Notes: a model not told the origin generated them from the letters alone. A stretch of 47,071 nt of DNA from Gemmatimonadaceae bacterium (GCA_022843265.1 JALHNZ010000025.1:1-47071); one strand, 5' to 3'. Numbered from the stretch's first letter, positions 6,995 to 16,919 are shown. Made by a program: numbers and translations.

Positions 6995-9900
6995 CTAGAA
7001 CACGTAGCGGACACCGAGCTGCATGCTGAACTGCAGCAGCAGGTTGGCGCCGAGTGGGGTGTTGTCGCCGAAGTTGTCCACGAGGTTGTACCGAATCGTT
7101 TCACCCGCCGCATCGTAAGACGCCGGCACCATCAGGTTGCGTCGCGCTGCGGACACCGACTGGTAACGGCCCCAGTCCTTGTTAATGCCGTTGAGTACGT
7201 TGAAGAAGTCGAACGACAGTTCCGCGTACTGACCGTTGCGCACCGGGATGCGATTGCGCAGCGACAGGTCGAGTCGATTGAACCAGGGCTGACGGCATGT
7301 ATTACGCGGAATGATCGAACCCACGTGTTCGTTGATGCATGGGTTCGCTTCGAGGTATCCACGGTAGATCTCACGCTGCGCGGCCACGTATTCCGCCTGC
7401 GCCGACGCGGTGGTGATGCTGGTGGGAATAGCGACCGGGAACTGATCCGGTGCAAAGATGAACGGGCGATCGTTGAAGTTCAGTCCGTCACCATTCAAGT
7501 CACCACCCTGCTCCGGTCCCCACGGCGTGCCGCTCTGCAAGCGCCAGATGCCGCTGAGGCGGAAGCCCAGCGGAAGCGGCGCGTAGCCCGAGACAATGAC
7601 CGTGTGGTTGCGCACGAAGCCCGACGGGCCCCACGCCTTATCCGTGTCGCCCACGCCGCCGATGTCGTTCGGGCCGGACGCGCCAACGCGCGTCTCGTTC
7701 CAGCCCGCGAACGATGTGCAGCAGGAAAACGAGCTATTGTCCGAGGCGGTCACGTACGTGTAGGACGCACGCAGTGATGACTCCGTACCGAGCCGCTGAT
7801 CAATGTTGAACGTGGCAGAATGCGAGACCGCGGTGCCGTCGTAGAAATTCTGGAAGACGTTGCCGAAGTCCGTGTTCAGCAAACGCGCGTTGCCGGCGGC
7901 CGCATTTGGCGCGAAGCCGGCCGCTGGTACGAACACCTGACGTCCGCCCTCGTTCGCCAGCGAGAACAACGGCTGACGAAGATTCGTATTGCGCACGGTG
8001 TAGAGCTTGTTCGTCAGCGCGTACAGATAGTCGGCCGAGAAACGCGTGCGACGGCCGAGCTCACGCTCGTAACCAAGATTGGCACGATACGTCTCAGGAA
8101 TTTCAAAACCCTGCGTCCAGAACGAGAACTCCGGAATGCCGCCTACGCCGGCCGCACCGGCACAGTTGAACGGATTGTCGTTACCCGATGCATCCCAGTC
8201 CCGATAGTTGCGCACAGACGGCGGCGCGTTGGCGTCGCCATCGGCGGCGCTGCCAGTGCACGCCAGGTTCTGCAGCGGCACATCCGTAATACCAACGTTC
8301 GACCCAAGCACCGACGGCAAACGTCCGTAGAACAGACCGACACCGCCACGCCACACTTCACTTGCATCACCCTTGCGGTCCCACGCGAGGGCGAATCGTG
8401 GTGAGATGTTGTTCTTGTCAATCGGAGCCACGCCGGTCTGGATACCAAACGCACGCTCAGCATCGATCACGCGTCCTGGCGCATCCGCAAAGCGCGAGTA
8501 GTCGTACCGCACGCCGAGGGTGGCGAGCAGGCGCGGCGTCACGCGCCACTGATCCTGACCGTACACCGAGTACTCCTGCACGTCGAACACAGCGCGTGGC
8601 GGGGAGCCATCGGCGCGCACGTTGCGGGTGTACTGCAGCGGCTGATACGCTTCAAGCGCCGCCAGGTTGTCGAACGTGTAGAAGCCAGACCCCTGGTTCC
8701 AGAAATCGTTCTCGTAGTGCGCAAACAGATTGTTCGTGCCGAACTTGAGCGTGTGCGTGCCGAGGTCGATCGTGGTGTTGTTCACGATCTGCAGCTTGTT
8801 CTCGATAAGGCGGTTGCGGAACGCGATGCTGTTGCCGCCCCACGCGTATGCCGATCCGGTGTTCACATTGTTCACGCGCAGCTGCGGCTTGAGATCGTTG
8901 CCAACGCGCGGGCGATCTTCTGTCGCGTACTGAAAGCGGAACACGTTCGACGCGCGATCACCCAGCGTGCTGGTGAGCTCACCAACGATCGCGTTTGTGC
9001 GGTTCTGGAACGCTTCGGCCTGCGACAGACCACCGATCGCAGTGCCCGCAAAGGTTTCGTTGCCGTTGTCGTAGTCGGACCAGCTGTTGCGGAGCGACAG
9101 GCGGTTGCGGTCGTTGATATTCCAGTCGAGACGTGCAAACACGGTGAGCACGTCGTTACGCGTGGCGAACTCGTCGTACGCCTGCTCCGCGCCACTGATG
9201 CCGTAGCGATCTTCGAGAATGGAGAAGAAGCGACCAAGCGAGTCTGCCGTGGTGCGATCGCGCTGCGCGCGTCCCAGCAGATTTGCGGCCGAATCCGGGA
9301 AAGCCGCTGCGCGCCGCTCAAGATCCGCGGCGGTGGTGCGCAATGCGTTGGGGCCGTTCGGCACGAACGGCTCACGGCGACGCTGACCGTCAAGCGAGAC
9401 CAACCAGAACAGTTTGTCGCGAATCAGCGGACCTTCTGCCTGGAACGCGTACTGTTGCGCCTGGAAGTTGTTCACCGGCGTGCCATTGAAGTTCTCGGCG
9501 GTGAACGCATCACCCCGATAGTTGCTGTAGCCCGTGGCGCGGAACTTGTTGGTGCCACCCTTCGAGATAATGTTGATGATACCGCCGGCGTAGTTGCCGT
9601 ACTCCACATCAAAACCGTTCGTGATGATCTGGAACTCCTTCACCGACTCGATGGAGAAGTTGAACGGGATGCGACTGCCGCCACGATTTTCACCGAAGAA
9701 GTTGTTATTCGCGTCGACACCATCCAGCTGCACGTTCGTCTGCGACGGGCGTGCACCGGCAATGGAGAACTGACCACCGGTGGTCGTTTCCGGCGTCGGC
9801 GACACCAGTCCCGACAACGCGATAAAGTCGGTAAAATCGCGGCCGAGCGTGGGCAAGTTCTGAATTTCTTCCTGCGACACGTTCTGCTTGACGCCGCCTT

Positions 9901-10342
9901 CTGCGACATCGATGCGCTGTGCGCCGGTCACCGTGACAGCCGAGAGCTGCGCGGCCGCATCGCTGAGCGCAAAGTTCAGCGACACCGTGCTACCCACCGT
10001 CACGCGAATGCCTGTGCGCTCCTGCTGCTGACTGCCGATCCGTCGTACCGTGACACGGTACACACCAGAGGGCAGCAAGCGAATTACATATACGCCGCTT
10101 TCGGCCACCGACGTGCTCCGCGCCAAACCGGTCTCGGTATTCGTGGCCGTGACAACGGCGCCCACGAGCGGCGTAGCGTCTGCGGCCGTGACCACACCAC
10201 GAATCGAGCCCGTGGTTTCCTGTGCGGCGGCACTGCGCGCACCAAACAGTGCGAGGGCACAACAGGCCGCGGCCGTCGACAGACGCGCGAGCATTCGGGA
10301 CGCGCGCGCTGTGGCGCGTGTTCGAAACTGATTTACGAGCAC
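6995..10342 (-). CDS. TonB-dependent receptor, Oar-like, with carboxypeptidase-regulatory N-terminus
   Basis: Outer-membrane 22-stranded-barrel transporter, 1115 aa, energised through TonB for uptake of an unknown ligand. A signal peptide ends near ARSAAAQE. A carboxypeptidase-regulatory-like (prealbumin fold) domain covers about 44-130, beginning GSIRGVVTAADATPLVGA. The plug follows, with the Oar-type SIESVKEFQIITNGFDVEYG segment. The barrel ends in LQFSMQLGVRYVF, with the terminal aromatic residue needed for barrel assembly. The GTG at 10342 was chosen because GGAGG lies 4 nt upstream and the start overlaps the preceding gene's stop by 10 nt, making it the third gene of an operon with two lipoproteins. 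No canonical SusC or siderophore signature is obvious. Confidence 0.9.
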   Translation of the reverse strand: MLVNQFRTRATARASRMLARLSTAAACCALALFGARSAAAQETTGSIRGVVTAADATPLVGAVVTATNTETGLARSTSVAESGVYVIRLLPSGVYRVTVRRIGSQQQERTGIRVTVGSTVSLNFALSDAAAQLSAVTVTGAQRIDVAEGGVKQNVSQEEIQNLPTLGRDFTDFIALSGLVSPTPETTTGGQFSIAGARPSQTNVQLDGVDANNNFFGENRGGSRIPFNFSIESVKEFQIITNGFDVEYGNYAGGIINIISKGGTNKFRATGYSNYRGDAFTAENFNGTPVNNFQAQQYAFQAEGPLIRDKLFWLVSLDGQRRREPFVPNGPNALRTTAADLERRAAAFPDSAANLLGRAQRDRTTADSLGRFFSILEDRYGISGAEQAYDEFATRNDVLTVFARLDWNINDRNRLSLRNSWSDYDNGNETFAGTAIGGLSQAEAFQNRTNAIVGELTSTLGDRASNVFRFQYATEDRPRVGNDLKPQLRVNNVNTGSAYAWGGNSIAFRNRLIENKLQIVNNTTIDLGTHTLKFGTNNLFAHYENDFWNQGSGFYTFDNLAALEAYQPLQYTRNVRADGSPPRAVFDVQEYSVYGQDQWRVTPRLLATLGVRYDYSRFADAPGRVIDAERAFGIQTGVAPIDKNNISPRFALAWDRKGDASEVWRGGVGLFYGRLPSVLGSNVGITDVPLQNLACTGSAADGDANAPPSVRNYRDWDASGNDNPFNCAGAAGVGGIPEFSFWTQGFEIPETYRANLGYERELGRRTRFSADYLYALTNKLYTVRNTNLRQPLFSLANEGGRQVFVPAAGFAPNAAAGNARLLNTDFGNVFQNFYDGTAVSHSATFNIDQRLGTESSLRASYTYVTASDNSSFSCCTSFAGWNETRVGASGPNDIGGVGDTDKAWGPSGFVRNHTVIVSGYAPLPLGFRLSGIWRLQSGTPWGPEQGGDLNGDGLNFNDRPFIFAPDQFPVAIPTSITTASAQAEYVAAQREIYRGYLEANPCINEHVGSIIPRNTCRQPWFNRLDLSLRNRIPVRNGQYAELSFDFFNVLNGINKDWGRYQSVSAARRNLMVPASYDAAGETIRYNLVDNFGDNTPLGANLLLQFSMQLGVRYVF

Positions 10343-11343
10343 GAAACCTCCGTTACGTCTTGCGGACCACGCGGCTGCAGCTGCGTCGCGTTGTTAAAGA
10401 AGCCGAGAATGCCAGTGATGTTGTAGCAACGTCCGGTGGTAAATCGGGCCACGCCGATCGTCGTGTTCGCATTGCCATCCAGTCGGACGATGGCCGGACC
10501 TGACCCATCATTCATTGGTGCGTTGCCGCTCGCGAATGCGCCAACGGTCACGCGCTGCACGCGCACCAGACGACCAACGTTCGGAGCCAGCGGATTAGTG
10601 GTGGCCGCAGTTTGCGCGGTGGTCAGCAACACCGGGTCCGGCACAGCCGCGCCGCGGCGAATGTTCGGGGCCACACGAGGCGAGACGAGCTGCAACTGCG
10701 TGGAGAACACACCGATTTCGGCCGTGACTTCGAGGCTGTCCCCTTCCTGCAGCCCCAGAGACGTCGGCACGCCGAACAGCTGAATGCCGCCGGTCTGATC
10801 CTGCAGATACAGATTGTCGTTGGCCGCGCGGAAGCGTCCTGGCTGCGCGGTGACCACACCGGCGACCGTCACCGTGGTACCAACGGGGTTCGCCTTGGCG
10901 ATGTTGATGCGAACAACGCAACCAAACTTGAGCGGCGTGGCAACAAACGTTTCTTCGTTGCTGTAGACGCTGGGCCGCGCGCCACACCAGATGAATCGGT
11001 TGGCGATGATCGTCGAGGAGCGCACAACGTCGAGATCGTGCGTGCCCACCGGCGCGTTGATTGTAAAACGTCCATCCGTTCCAGTGACCGCCGATCCCAG
11101 CACCGTGGTGGTGCCGCGATCGAGCAAGCGCACCGTGACGCCCGGCATGATCGAATCACCGGCCGTAGGCGTGAAGACATTGTTGTTGTCGCGATCAAAA
11201 AACAGAATGCCGGAGACACTGCCCGTTTCCGAGTTCGGTACAACGGGAAGCGGATCCTCAAAGCACGCATTGACCGCGAACACGCTGGCCAGAAGCGCGG
11301 CCAGTCGCGTGCGACGAGAAAAGGAAATCATGGAGTTTGTCAT
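10333..11343 (-). CDS. Lipoprotein with SdrD-B-like and OB-like domains
   Basis: Predicted surface or periplasmic lipoprotein of 336 aa. The signal peptide ends in the lipobox AVNAC (Cys 27). Residues about 42-115 resemble a Cna/SdrD B-type domain, with the phrase GILFFDRDNNNVFTP. The second half (about 145-335) is an OB-fold-like module containing VGTTVTVAGVVTAQPGRF and LYLQDQTGGIQLFG. Modules of this type accompany extracellular nucleases and other surface proteins. The same module occurs twice in the preceding gene. The ATG at 11343 overlaps that gene's TGA (ATGA), and its own end overlaps the receptor start. A SusD-like role as ligand-binding partner of the receptor is an inference from gene order only. 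Confidence 0.75.
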   Translation of the reverse strand: MTNSMISFSRRTRLAALLASVFAVNACFEDPLPVVPNSETGSVSGILFFDRDNNNVFTPTAGDSIMPGVTVRLLDRGTTTVLGSAVTGTDGRFTINAPVGTHDLDVVRSSTIIANRFIWCGARPSVYSNEETFVATPLKFGCVVRINIAKANPVGTTVTVAGVVTAQPGRFRAANDNLYLQDQTGGIQLFGVPTSLGLQEGDSLEVTAEIGVFSTQLQLVSPRVAPNIRRGAAVPDPVLLTTAQTAATTNPLAPNVGRLVRVQRVTVGAFASGNAPMNDGSGPAIVRLDGNANTTIGVARFTTGRCYNITGILGFFNNATQLQPRGPQDVTEVSCS

Positions 11344-13247
11344 GGGGTCACATCACTTGCCACGCGCGGCTTGATCTGCGCGGTGCCGTTGAACTGCGTG
11401 AGGATGCCGGTCACCGAGTACGTGTTGCCAACCGTGAACGAGGCGCGAGACAGTCCCCGCAATGCGCCACCCACACGCACTTGAACGGTGGCTCCGTCCG
11501 CCGTACCGGTGACGGTAAAGGCAGCGCCCGTGCCACCACCAATCGTTGTCACCGTGAAGCCAGGCAGCGTGACGAGCTGCCCCTCAAGGGTGCGCGCCGT
11601 CACTTGCGTGCCATTTTGTACAGCCGGCGCAATCGCGGCACCCGCACCAATGCGTGTGATGGTGGGCGAACCCAGCTGCAACTGGCCGCTGAACGCACTG
11701 CGCGCGCCAGCCACTTCGACGAGCGTGCCGAGGGCGAGTGTTGTAGAGTCGGCCGTTGGCGCGGAGAACACCGCGATACCGCCACTTGCGTCCTGCACCC
11801 AGATTTCGGAGTTCACGTTGTTGGTGCCGCTCGTAAACGATCCCGGCGCTGCACTGATACGGCCCGCGATCGTGTAGGAGGTGCCGTTGACGCCGGTGCT
11901 GCGCACGGTGGCGATCGGCGTCACCGGGATGCCGGCCTGCACATCGTTCACATCACGAATCTTGATCTGCGCATTCGCGTTAAATCGCGTCAGCACGCCC
12001 GTGATCGTGTAGCGGCTACCAACGGTAAAGCTCGCACGCGAAAGACCGGTGCCGAGCCCCGCAATGCGGAGATCAACACGTGTTCCTGACGCGTCTTCCG
12101 AGACCACGGTAAAGGCCGGGCCCGTTCCGGTCGGAATGCTTGTCACCGTGAGGTTCGCGACGCGCACCAGCTGACCGTCGAGCGTCAGCGCATTCACCTG
12201 TGCGGCCGATTGCGAGACCGGCGTCGGTACGGTGCCGGGACCGAGATTCGAGATGCGCGCAATGTTGATTTGCGACTGCTGACTGAACGCGCTGCGTGCG
12301 CCGGAGATCTCAAGACGATCACCCAGTTGATACAGCGCACTGTCCGCCGTGGGCACGGAGAACGCGGCGATGCCGCCCGTTGCATCCTGAATCCAGAGCT
12401 CGGAGTTCGCACCCGACGTAAAGCGACCCGGACGCACCACCAGATTTCCAATCACCGCCACGGTCGCGCCAACCGGCCGCGCCCGCGCTTCGGCAATGGG
12501 AATGACCAAGGCGCCGGTAAAGATCGCGGAGACGGTGTTCATGGACGACGCGGCCACCGCAATCGTGCGCGTGGCGCCGCCGGCGTACGTGATTGTGCCC
12601 GGGTTCTCCAGGCGCACCGTGTAACTGCCGGGGGTGAGGAACGGGAACCGGAATGCCCCCTGCTCATCCGCCACCAGGGAGTCCACGCGCGTGGTTCCGC
12701 GCGAGAGTACGACAAACAGACCGGCGCCGGGTGTATCACCGGTGGAGAAGGCGCCGTTGCCGTCATCGTCGCGGAAAATGCGACCAGAAATGCTGCCCGG
12801 CAGCCAGGCGTAGCGCACTTCCGGCGCCTGCACCTGGCCAATCGCGCTCACCACAACGCGAGGCGCGGTCGCCGTTGCCAAAACGGTGCCGGCCGGGGCA
12901 GTAGACGGCAGCGTGAGCGTGTAGGCGCCCGGCTGGACCTCGCGAAAAGTCGCAATGCCCTGCGCATCTGATGTCGCGCTCAGTGCGATCTCAGGGCCGC
13001 TGGTGGGTACGAGCGTCAAGGCGACGCCTGAGAGTCCGCTGTCCGGGGCGGAAAAGGAGCCGGACGCATCGCGATCGAGATAGACGCGTACGTCGACAGC
13101 CGCAGATTCGCCTGGTGGTGCGGTGGCTTCGTCGCAGGCGCCGAGCGCGAAGAGCGCCAGTGCGGCCGCCGCAAGAGAGGGAGACCTCGAGGCCAGTCGT
13201 CGCTTGAGCGCGAGGCCGCGGGCACCTGCTGGATAAGTAGAAGGCAT
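11340..13247 (-). CDS. Lipoprotein with two B-type domains and two OB-like modules
   Basis: First gene of the lipoprotein-lipoprotein-receptor operon; 635 aa from the ATG at 13247. The signal peptide ends in the lipobox ALGAC (Cys 38). Two prealbumin/SdrD-B-like domains follow, one near VRVYLDRDASGSFSAPDSG and one near ISGRIFRDDDGNGAFSTGD. Two homologous modules of about 195 aa come next, each with a WIQDATGGIAAFS or WVQDASGGIAVFS core, a GARSAFS motif and a closing SRASFTVG segment. A longer frame from 13460 was rejected because it would run through the upstream terminator and operator, and its extra residues look non-coding. Cell-surface exposure and ligand binding are inferred; the ligand is unknown. 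Confidence 0.75.
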   Translation of the reverse strand: MPSTYPAGARGLALKRRLASRSPSLAAAALALFALGACDEATAPPGESAAVDVRVYLDRDASGSFSAPDSGLSGVALTLVPTSGPEIALSATSDAQGIATFREVQPGAYTLTLPSTAPAGTVLATATAPRVVVSAIGQVQAPEVRYAWLPGSISGRIFRDDDGNGAFSTGDTPGAGLFVVLSRGTTRVDSLVADEQGAFRFPFLTPGSYTVRLENPGTITYAGGATRTIAVAASSMNTVSAIFTGALVIPIAEARARPVGATVAVIGNLVVRPGRFTSGANSELWIQDATGGIAAFSVPTADSALYQLGDRLEISGARSAFSQQSQINIARISNLGPGTVPTPVSQSAAQVNALTLDGQLVRVANLTVTSIPTGTGPAFTVVSEDASGTRVDLRIAGLGTGLSRASFTVGSRYTITGVLTRFNANAQIKIRDVNDVQAGIPVTPIATVRSTGVNGTSYTIAGRISAAPGSFTSGTNNVNSEIWVQDASGGIAVFSAPTADSTTLALGTLVEVAGARSAFSGQLQLGSPTITRIGAGAAIAPAVQNGTQVTARTLEGQLVTLPGFTVTTIGGGTGAAFTVTGTADGATVQVRVGGALRGLSRASFTVGNTYSVTGILTQFNGTAQIKPRVASDVTP

Positions 13248-13328
13248 GATGAAAGGGTCGAGCGAGAGGTCGCGCGTGCCGGAGCGACACAGCGCAATGT
13301 CAAACAAAACCGCCGAACACCGGTCGCA

Positions 13329-13374
13329 GTTCGATTGTGACGTCACGAGGACGTAACGTCCGTTACAAACGAAC
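13329..13374 (-). promoter_or_regulatory. Candidate operator: inverted GTTCGWTTGTRAC sites
   Basis: GTTCGATTGTGAC (13329-13341) and GTTACAAACGAAC (13362-13374) are imperfect inverted copies of one 13-mer, lying 82-127 bp upstream of the first lipoprotein start. A perfect smaller palindrome, GTAACG-TC-CGTTAC (13353-13366), overlaps the second half-site. A close copy of the 13-mer (GTTCGATTGTAAC) lies upstream of the other receptor gene at 16920. This points to a shared regulator of both units; its identity is unknown. Confidence 0.45.
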
Positions 13375-13415
13375 TGGGTCGACAAAGGAGACGCAAGCCG
13401 ACGCCCCACAAAACA

Positions 13416-13448
13416 TCGAGGGGGCCCTCGGTTTGAGAGCCCCCTCGA
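13416..13448 (-). terminator. Intrinsic terminator after the second receptor gene
   Basis: A 10-bp stem TCGAGGGGGC/GCCCCCTCGA with a 13-nt loop lies about 60 nt beyond the receptor stop at 13507. On the minus strand the stem is followed by TGTTTTGT. It separates the 1115-aa receptor transcript from the lipoprotein operon downstream, whose own promoter must lie between this hairpin and 13247. Confidence 0.75.
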
Positions 13449-13506
13449 GCGATCGGTCACACACCGTCAGGGATCCCGAAATAGGCCGGGCCCCCCTCCC
13501 TCGGCA

Positions 13507-16500
13507 TTAAAACGCCAGACGCAGCGTCAGCTGAAGCTGGTAGAAGTCCGACGTGCGATTCGGCGCCGGACGGAAAATATTGCCCGTGCGGAGCCGGCTA
13601 TCGAACTCGTAGCCATTGGCCGTCTCGCTGGAGAGCGGTGCGGCCTGACGGTTACGAACCGTCAATACAGACTGCTGCGGAAAGTCTGGCGAGAGCGCCG
13701 GCAGCAGGATGCGGCCCCACGAGCGATTCACAAAGTTCGCCGCGTTGAAGATGTCGAGCTGCAGCGTCGCCGACTGACCGCGCACGCGCGGCAGAGACTG
13801 ACGAATGGACAGATCGATGCGGTTCTGCCACGGCGACTTGCAGGAGTTACGCTCCATGATCTGACCGCGCTGCGAGCTCAAGCAGTCCTGCTTGGAAATA
13901 AAGGACTCAAAATCAGCCGCCGCGGCTGCGTTCAGCGCGTAGGCCGTGCCAGCGCCCGTTCCAATGCGAATCTCACTCGGATCGGCACCGTTGCGCGGAA
14001 TGTAGATCGGATCGTTGCTGATGATGCCGTCTCCGTTCACGTCGCTGTTCACCACGTACGTGAAGGGCGTGCCCGACATGCCTTCCCACGAGAACGTGAT
14101 GTCCGTCTGCGCGTTCGTCCACGGCGCCGTGTAGGTACCGAATACGAGCACGCGGTGCGGACGCTCAAAGTACGAGGTGCCTACGTTCGTCTTGTCGTTA
14201 ATGATGCCGCCCGTCTGGTTGCCGTTGCGATAGTTCGAGATCGCGCGGTCCGACGTGAGTGACTGCACATCCTTGGACTGCATGAACGTGTACGCACCGG
14301 CGATTTCGAGCGCACGATCAAAACGACGACGCAGCTGACCGGTCAACGTGTAGTTGTAATCCGCCGATTGGTTCGTGAGGTTCACGATGCCTTCGGCGAA
14401 GTTCAGGTTGTTGGTACCGGTGGCCGTGACGAGGCGACGGCTGTTGTTCACAACCGAGAGCGCACCGGCTGCATTGGTCGTCATCGTATCGGCGTAGATC
14501 ACGCGTCCCGTGTTCGTCGTGTACGGCTGACCACCAACTTCGCGCGGACCACGGAAGTTCAGGTCTTCGAGGTACATGCCGTTGATGGCCTTGCGATACA
14601 GACCTTCGAACGTGAAGACAAAACCCGCCGGCAGCTTGCGGTCAAAGCCGAAGGAGGCCGTAAGGTTCTGCGGGTTCTTGAAGTTCGGATCGTTGGTATT
14701 GATGCCAACCGTTCCCGCGGCGCCCGGTACCGGAGCTGCAGTGCCCGCACAGGACGTTGGCAGCTGCGACACATCCGTCGTGAACAACGGTACGTTGCCT
14801 GCGGCTTCCGTGCAGGACACCGTGACGCCGCCCAGGCCCGTGTTCGAATACGCGTTGCCTGACATGATGTACGGCACCGGCGCCGTGAAGACACCAATGT
14901 TACCGCGCACCTGCGTGGTGAAATCACCGTTCACATTCCAGTTGAAACCAATACGCGGCGAAAACAGAGGGGCCGCCTTTGGCGTCCAATCCGTGCGAAC
15001 CGGGAAGCCGGCCGCCGTGGAACGCGTGAGAATGTCCTGATTCAGCACCGGTGAATCGAGATAGCTCGGCAAATCAACGCGCACACCGTACGTGAGGGCA
15101 AAGTTGCGCGACACGTTCCACAAATCCTGCGCGTACGCGGTCAGCTGCTGACCGCTGAACTCGGCCTGAATGTCACCGCCGTTCGCGTACGAGAAGGCGT
15201 AGCCACTCGGTGTTCCTGCCTGCAGACGCGCAATGCTCGGGAAGATGTACGCGCCGTTGGCTGCGCCCGAGAGAAAGAAGTTGTAGATGTACGTGTTCTC
15301 GTACCGACCGCCAAACGTCAGCGTGTGATCGCCGAACGACTTGGTGAAGTTGTTGCTGACTTCAAGGATGCGCTGTTCCAGCAGGTTACCTGGCGAAAAG
15401 CGCTCCGTACCAAAGGTGACCGGGCGATTGGGCGCGGAACCGCCCACAGGCGTGACAGCCACCGAAATTTCCGGCGTGTTCACCGGTACAATGCGCTCGT
15501 CTTCGATCGTGTTGTAACCGATCGAGAGTTCATTGCTCCAGCCACTCTGGCCGGTGGTGTACAACGTGGCGACCGACGAGACGTTCGTGTTCCGGCGCGA
15601 GAACGAGTTCGACGTGAGTCGGATACCGCTATTCTGCTGACCTACGTTCGTGTTGAACGCGTTGAAGTTACGGCTGAACTCATCTTGCTCGGCCGTGTTA
15701 TACAGCTGTCGAAACGCGAGACGGTTGGCGCCATTGATCTGCCAGTCGAGACGTCCGAACAGATTCGACAGTGGGTTCGCACGACGGAGCGACGCGGTCG
15801 TACCCACGTCTACGCCACGCGCCGACATGATCTGCGCAATACGCGCGACAGAATCGAGCGACACGTCGCCAATGCGATTGGTCGTCAGGTCGACCGACGG
15901 ACCGGCGGTCGGATCGGTGCGCTGCTGAAATTCGGGGGCGACAAAAAAGTGCAGCTTGTCCTTGATGATCGGGCCACCAAGTGAGAAGCCATACTGCTTC
16001 ACGTCAAAGTCTGCGCCGCGAATGAACGCGGTGTCGTAGGCCATCTGCGGGGTGCGGAACGTGTAGGTCGCGCCGCCCTGCCACTGGTTCGTGCCGCTCT
16101 TTGTGACCGCGTTCACGAGCATGCCGGCAAAGTTGCCGTAGCGAACGTCGGTCGGGCTGAGCAACACCTGGAATTCTTTCACGGCTTCGATTGACATGAT
16201 ACGACCGTTCGTCGCACCACCGGGCGTACCACCCGACGAACCGAGGCTGAATCGGTCGTTCTGGTTCACGCCGTCAACCGTGTAGTTGTTAAAGCGATTG
16301 TACACGCCACCAGCCGACGGACCACCGCCCGCCTGTGGCTGCGCGACCTGCGGGGTGGCGCGCGTGAGATCCGTAAAGTTGCGATTCAGCGTGGGAAGAC
16401 GACGGATGACCGTGTCATTCAACACCGTGCCCGCACCCTGCCTGGACGGCGAGAAGTCGGCGCCCGTTCCGGCGCCCGTGATGGTCACGCCAGCGATCTG

Positions 16501-16854
16501 CGTGGTGGCTTCCTTCAACGCCACATCCACAACCGTCGTCTGACCGAGCGTGACCTGAATGTTGTCGCGCGTGACCGGCTCGAAGCCGATGCGGCGGATC
16601 GTGACCGTGTACGAACCAACCGCGAGGCCCTGCACGAGGTAGCGACCGTTGGAACGCGTCAGGCCACCTGCGGAGAAGCCGGTGGCCTGGTTTCGAATCT
16701 GAATTTGTACGCCCTCTGCCGGGCGATCGAGGTTATCCGTGACGAGTCCACCGACGGCACCCGTCGTGAGTCCCTGTGCAGCAAGCGCTCCGACATTGCT
16801 CACAACCAAAGCAACCGCCGCGACTGCCACGCCTAACCAACGCTGTATGCGCAT
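13507..16854 (-). CDS. TonB-dependent receptor, Oar-like, with carboxypeptidase-regulatory N-terminus
   Basis: Second outer-membrane TonB-dependent transporter, also 1115 aa and clearly a paralogue of the one ending at 6995. From ATG 16854 the signal peptide ends near VGALAAQG. The regulatory-like domain follows (about 32-125: GGLVTDNLDRPAEGVQIQIR), then a plug with MSIEAVKEFQVLLSPTDVRYG, and a barrel closing with FYQLQLTLRLAF. A frame extending to 16968 adds 38 residues with no signal-peptide character and crosses the candidate operator, so the later ATG is preferred. It is transcribed alone, ended by the hairpin at 13416-13448. The substrate is unknown. Confidence 0.9.
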   Translation of the reverse strand: MRIQRWLGVAVAAVALVVSNVGALAAQGLTTGAVGGLVTDNLDRPAEGVQIQIRNQATGFSAGGLTRSNGRYLVQGLAVGSYTVTIRRIGFEPVTRDNIQVTLGQTTVVDVALKEATTQIAGVTITGAGTGADFSPSRQGAGTVLNDTVIRRLPTLNRNFTDLTRATPQVAQPQAGGGPSAGGVYNRFNNYTVDGVNQNDRFSLGSSGGTPGGATNGRIMSIEAVKEFQVLLSPTDVRYGNFAGMLVNAVTKSGTNQWQGGATYTFRTPQMAYDTAFIRGADFDVKQYGFSLGGPIIKDKLHFFVAPEFQQRTDPTAGPSVDLTTNRIGDVSLDSVARIAQIMSARGVDVGTTASLRRANPLSNLFGRLDWQINGANRLAFRQLYNTAEQDEFSRNFNAFNTNVGQQNSGIRLTSNSFSRRNTNVSSVATLYTTGQSGWSNELSIGYNTIEDERIVPVNTPEISVAVTPVGGSAPNRPVTFGTERFSPGNLLEQRILEVSNNFTKSFGDHTLTFGGRYENTYIYNFFLSGAANGAYIFPSIARLQAGTPSGYAFSYANGGDIQAEFSGQQLTAYAQDLWNVSRNFALTYGVRVDLPSYLDSPVLNQDILTRSTAAGFPVRTDWTPKAAPLFSPRIGFNWNVNGDFTTQVRGNIGVFTAPVPYIMSGNAYSNTGLGGVTVSCTEAAGNVPLFTTDVSQLPTSCAGTAAPVPGAAGTVGINTNDPNFKNPQNLTASFGFDRKLPAGFVFTFEGLYRKAINGMYLEDLNFRGPREVGGQPYTTNTGRVIYADTMTTNAAGALSVVNNSRRLVTATGTNNLNFAEGIVNLTNQSADYNYTLTGQLRRRFDRALEIAGAYTFMQSKDVQSLTSDRAISNYRNGNQTGGIINDKTNVGTSYFERPHRVLVFGTYTAPWTNAQTDITFSWEGMSGTPFTYVVNSDVNGDGIISNDPIYIPRNGADPSEIRIGTGAGTAYALNAAAAADFESFISKQDCLSSQRGQIMERNSCKSPWQNRIDLSIRQSLPRVRGQSATLQLDIFNAANFVNRSWGRILLPALSPDFPQQSVLTVRNRQAAPLSSETANGYEFDSRLRTGNIFRPAPNRTSDFYQLQLTLRLAF

Positions 16855-16919
16855 GTGACCTGAAGATGAAGATGGAACGCGCCTGCACCAAAAGATGGGG
16901 AGACGTACCCATTGTTTTG

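Noticed and set aside
8717-10426. Long plus-strand frame (569 codons) opposite the first receptor gene
   Set aside because: It is antisense to an intact TonB-dependent receptor with full domain structure; its product is Arg/Val/Ala-rich with no motif, as expected for a GC-rich shadow frame.
13248-13460. N-terminal extension of the 635-aa lipoprotein
   Set aside because: It would place coding sequence over a terminator and the candidate operator, and would bury the signal peptide 71 residues inside.
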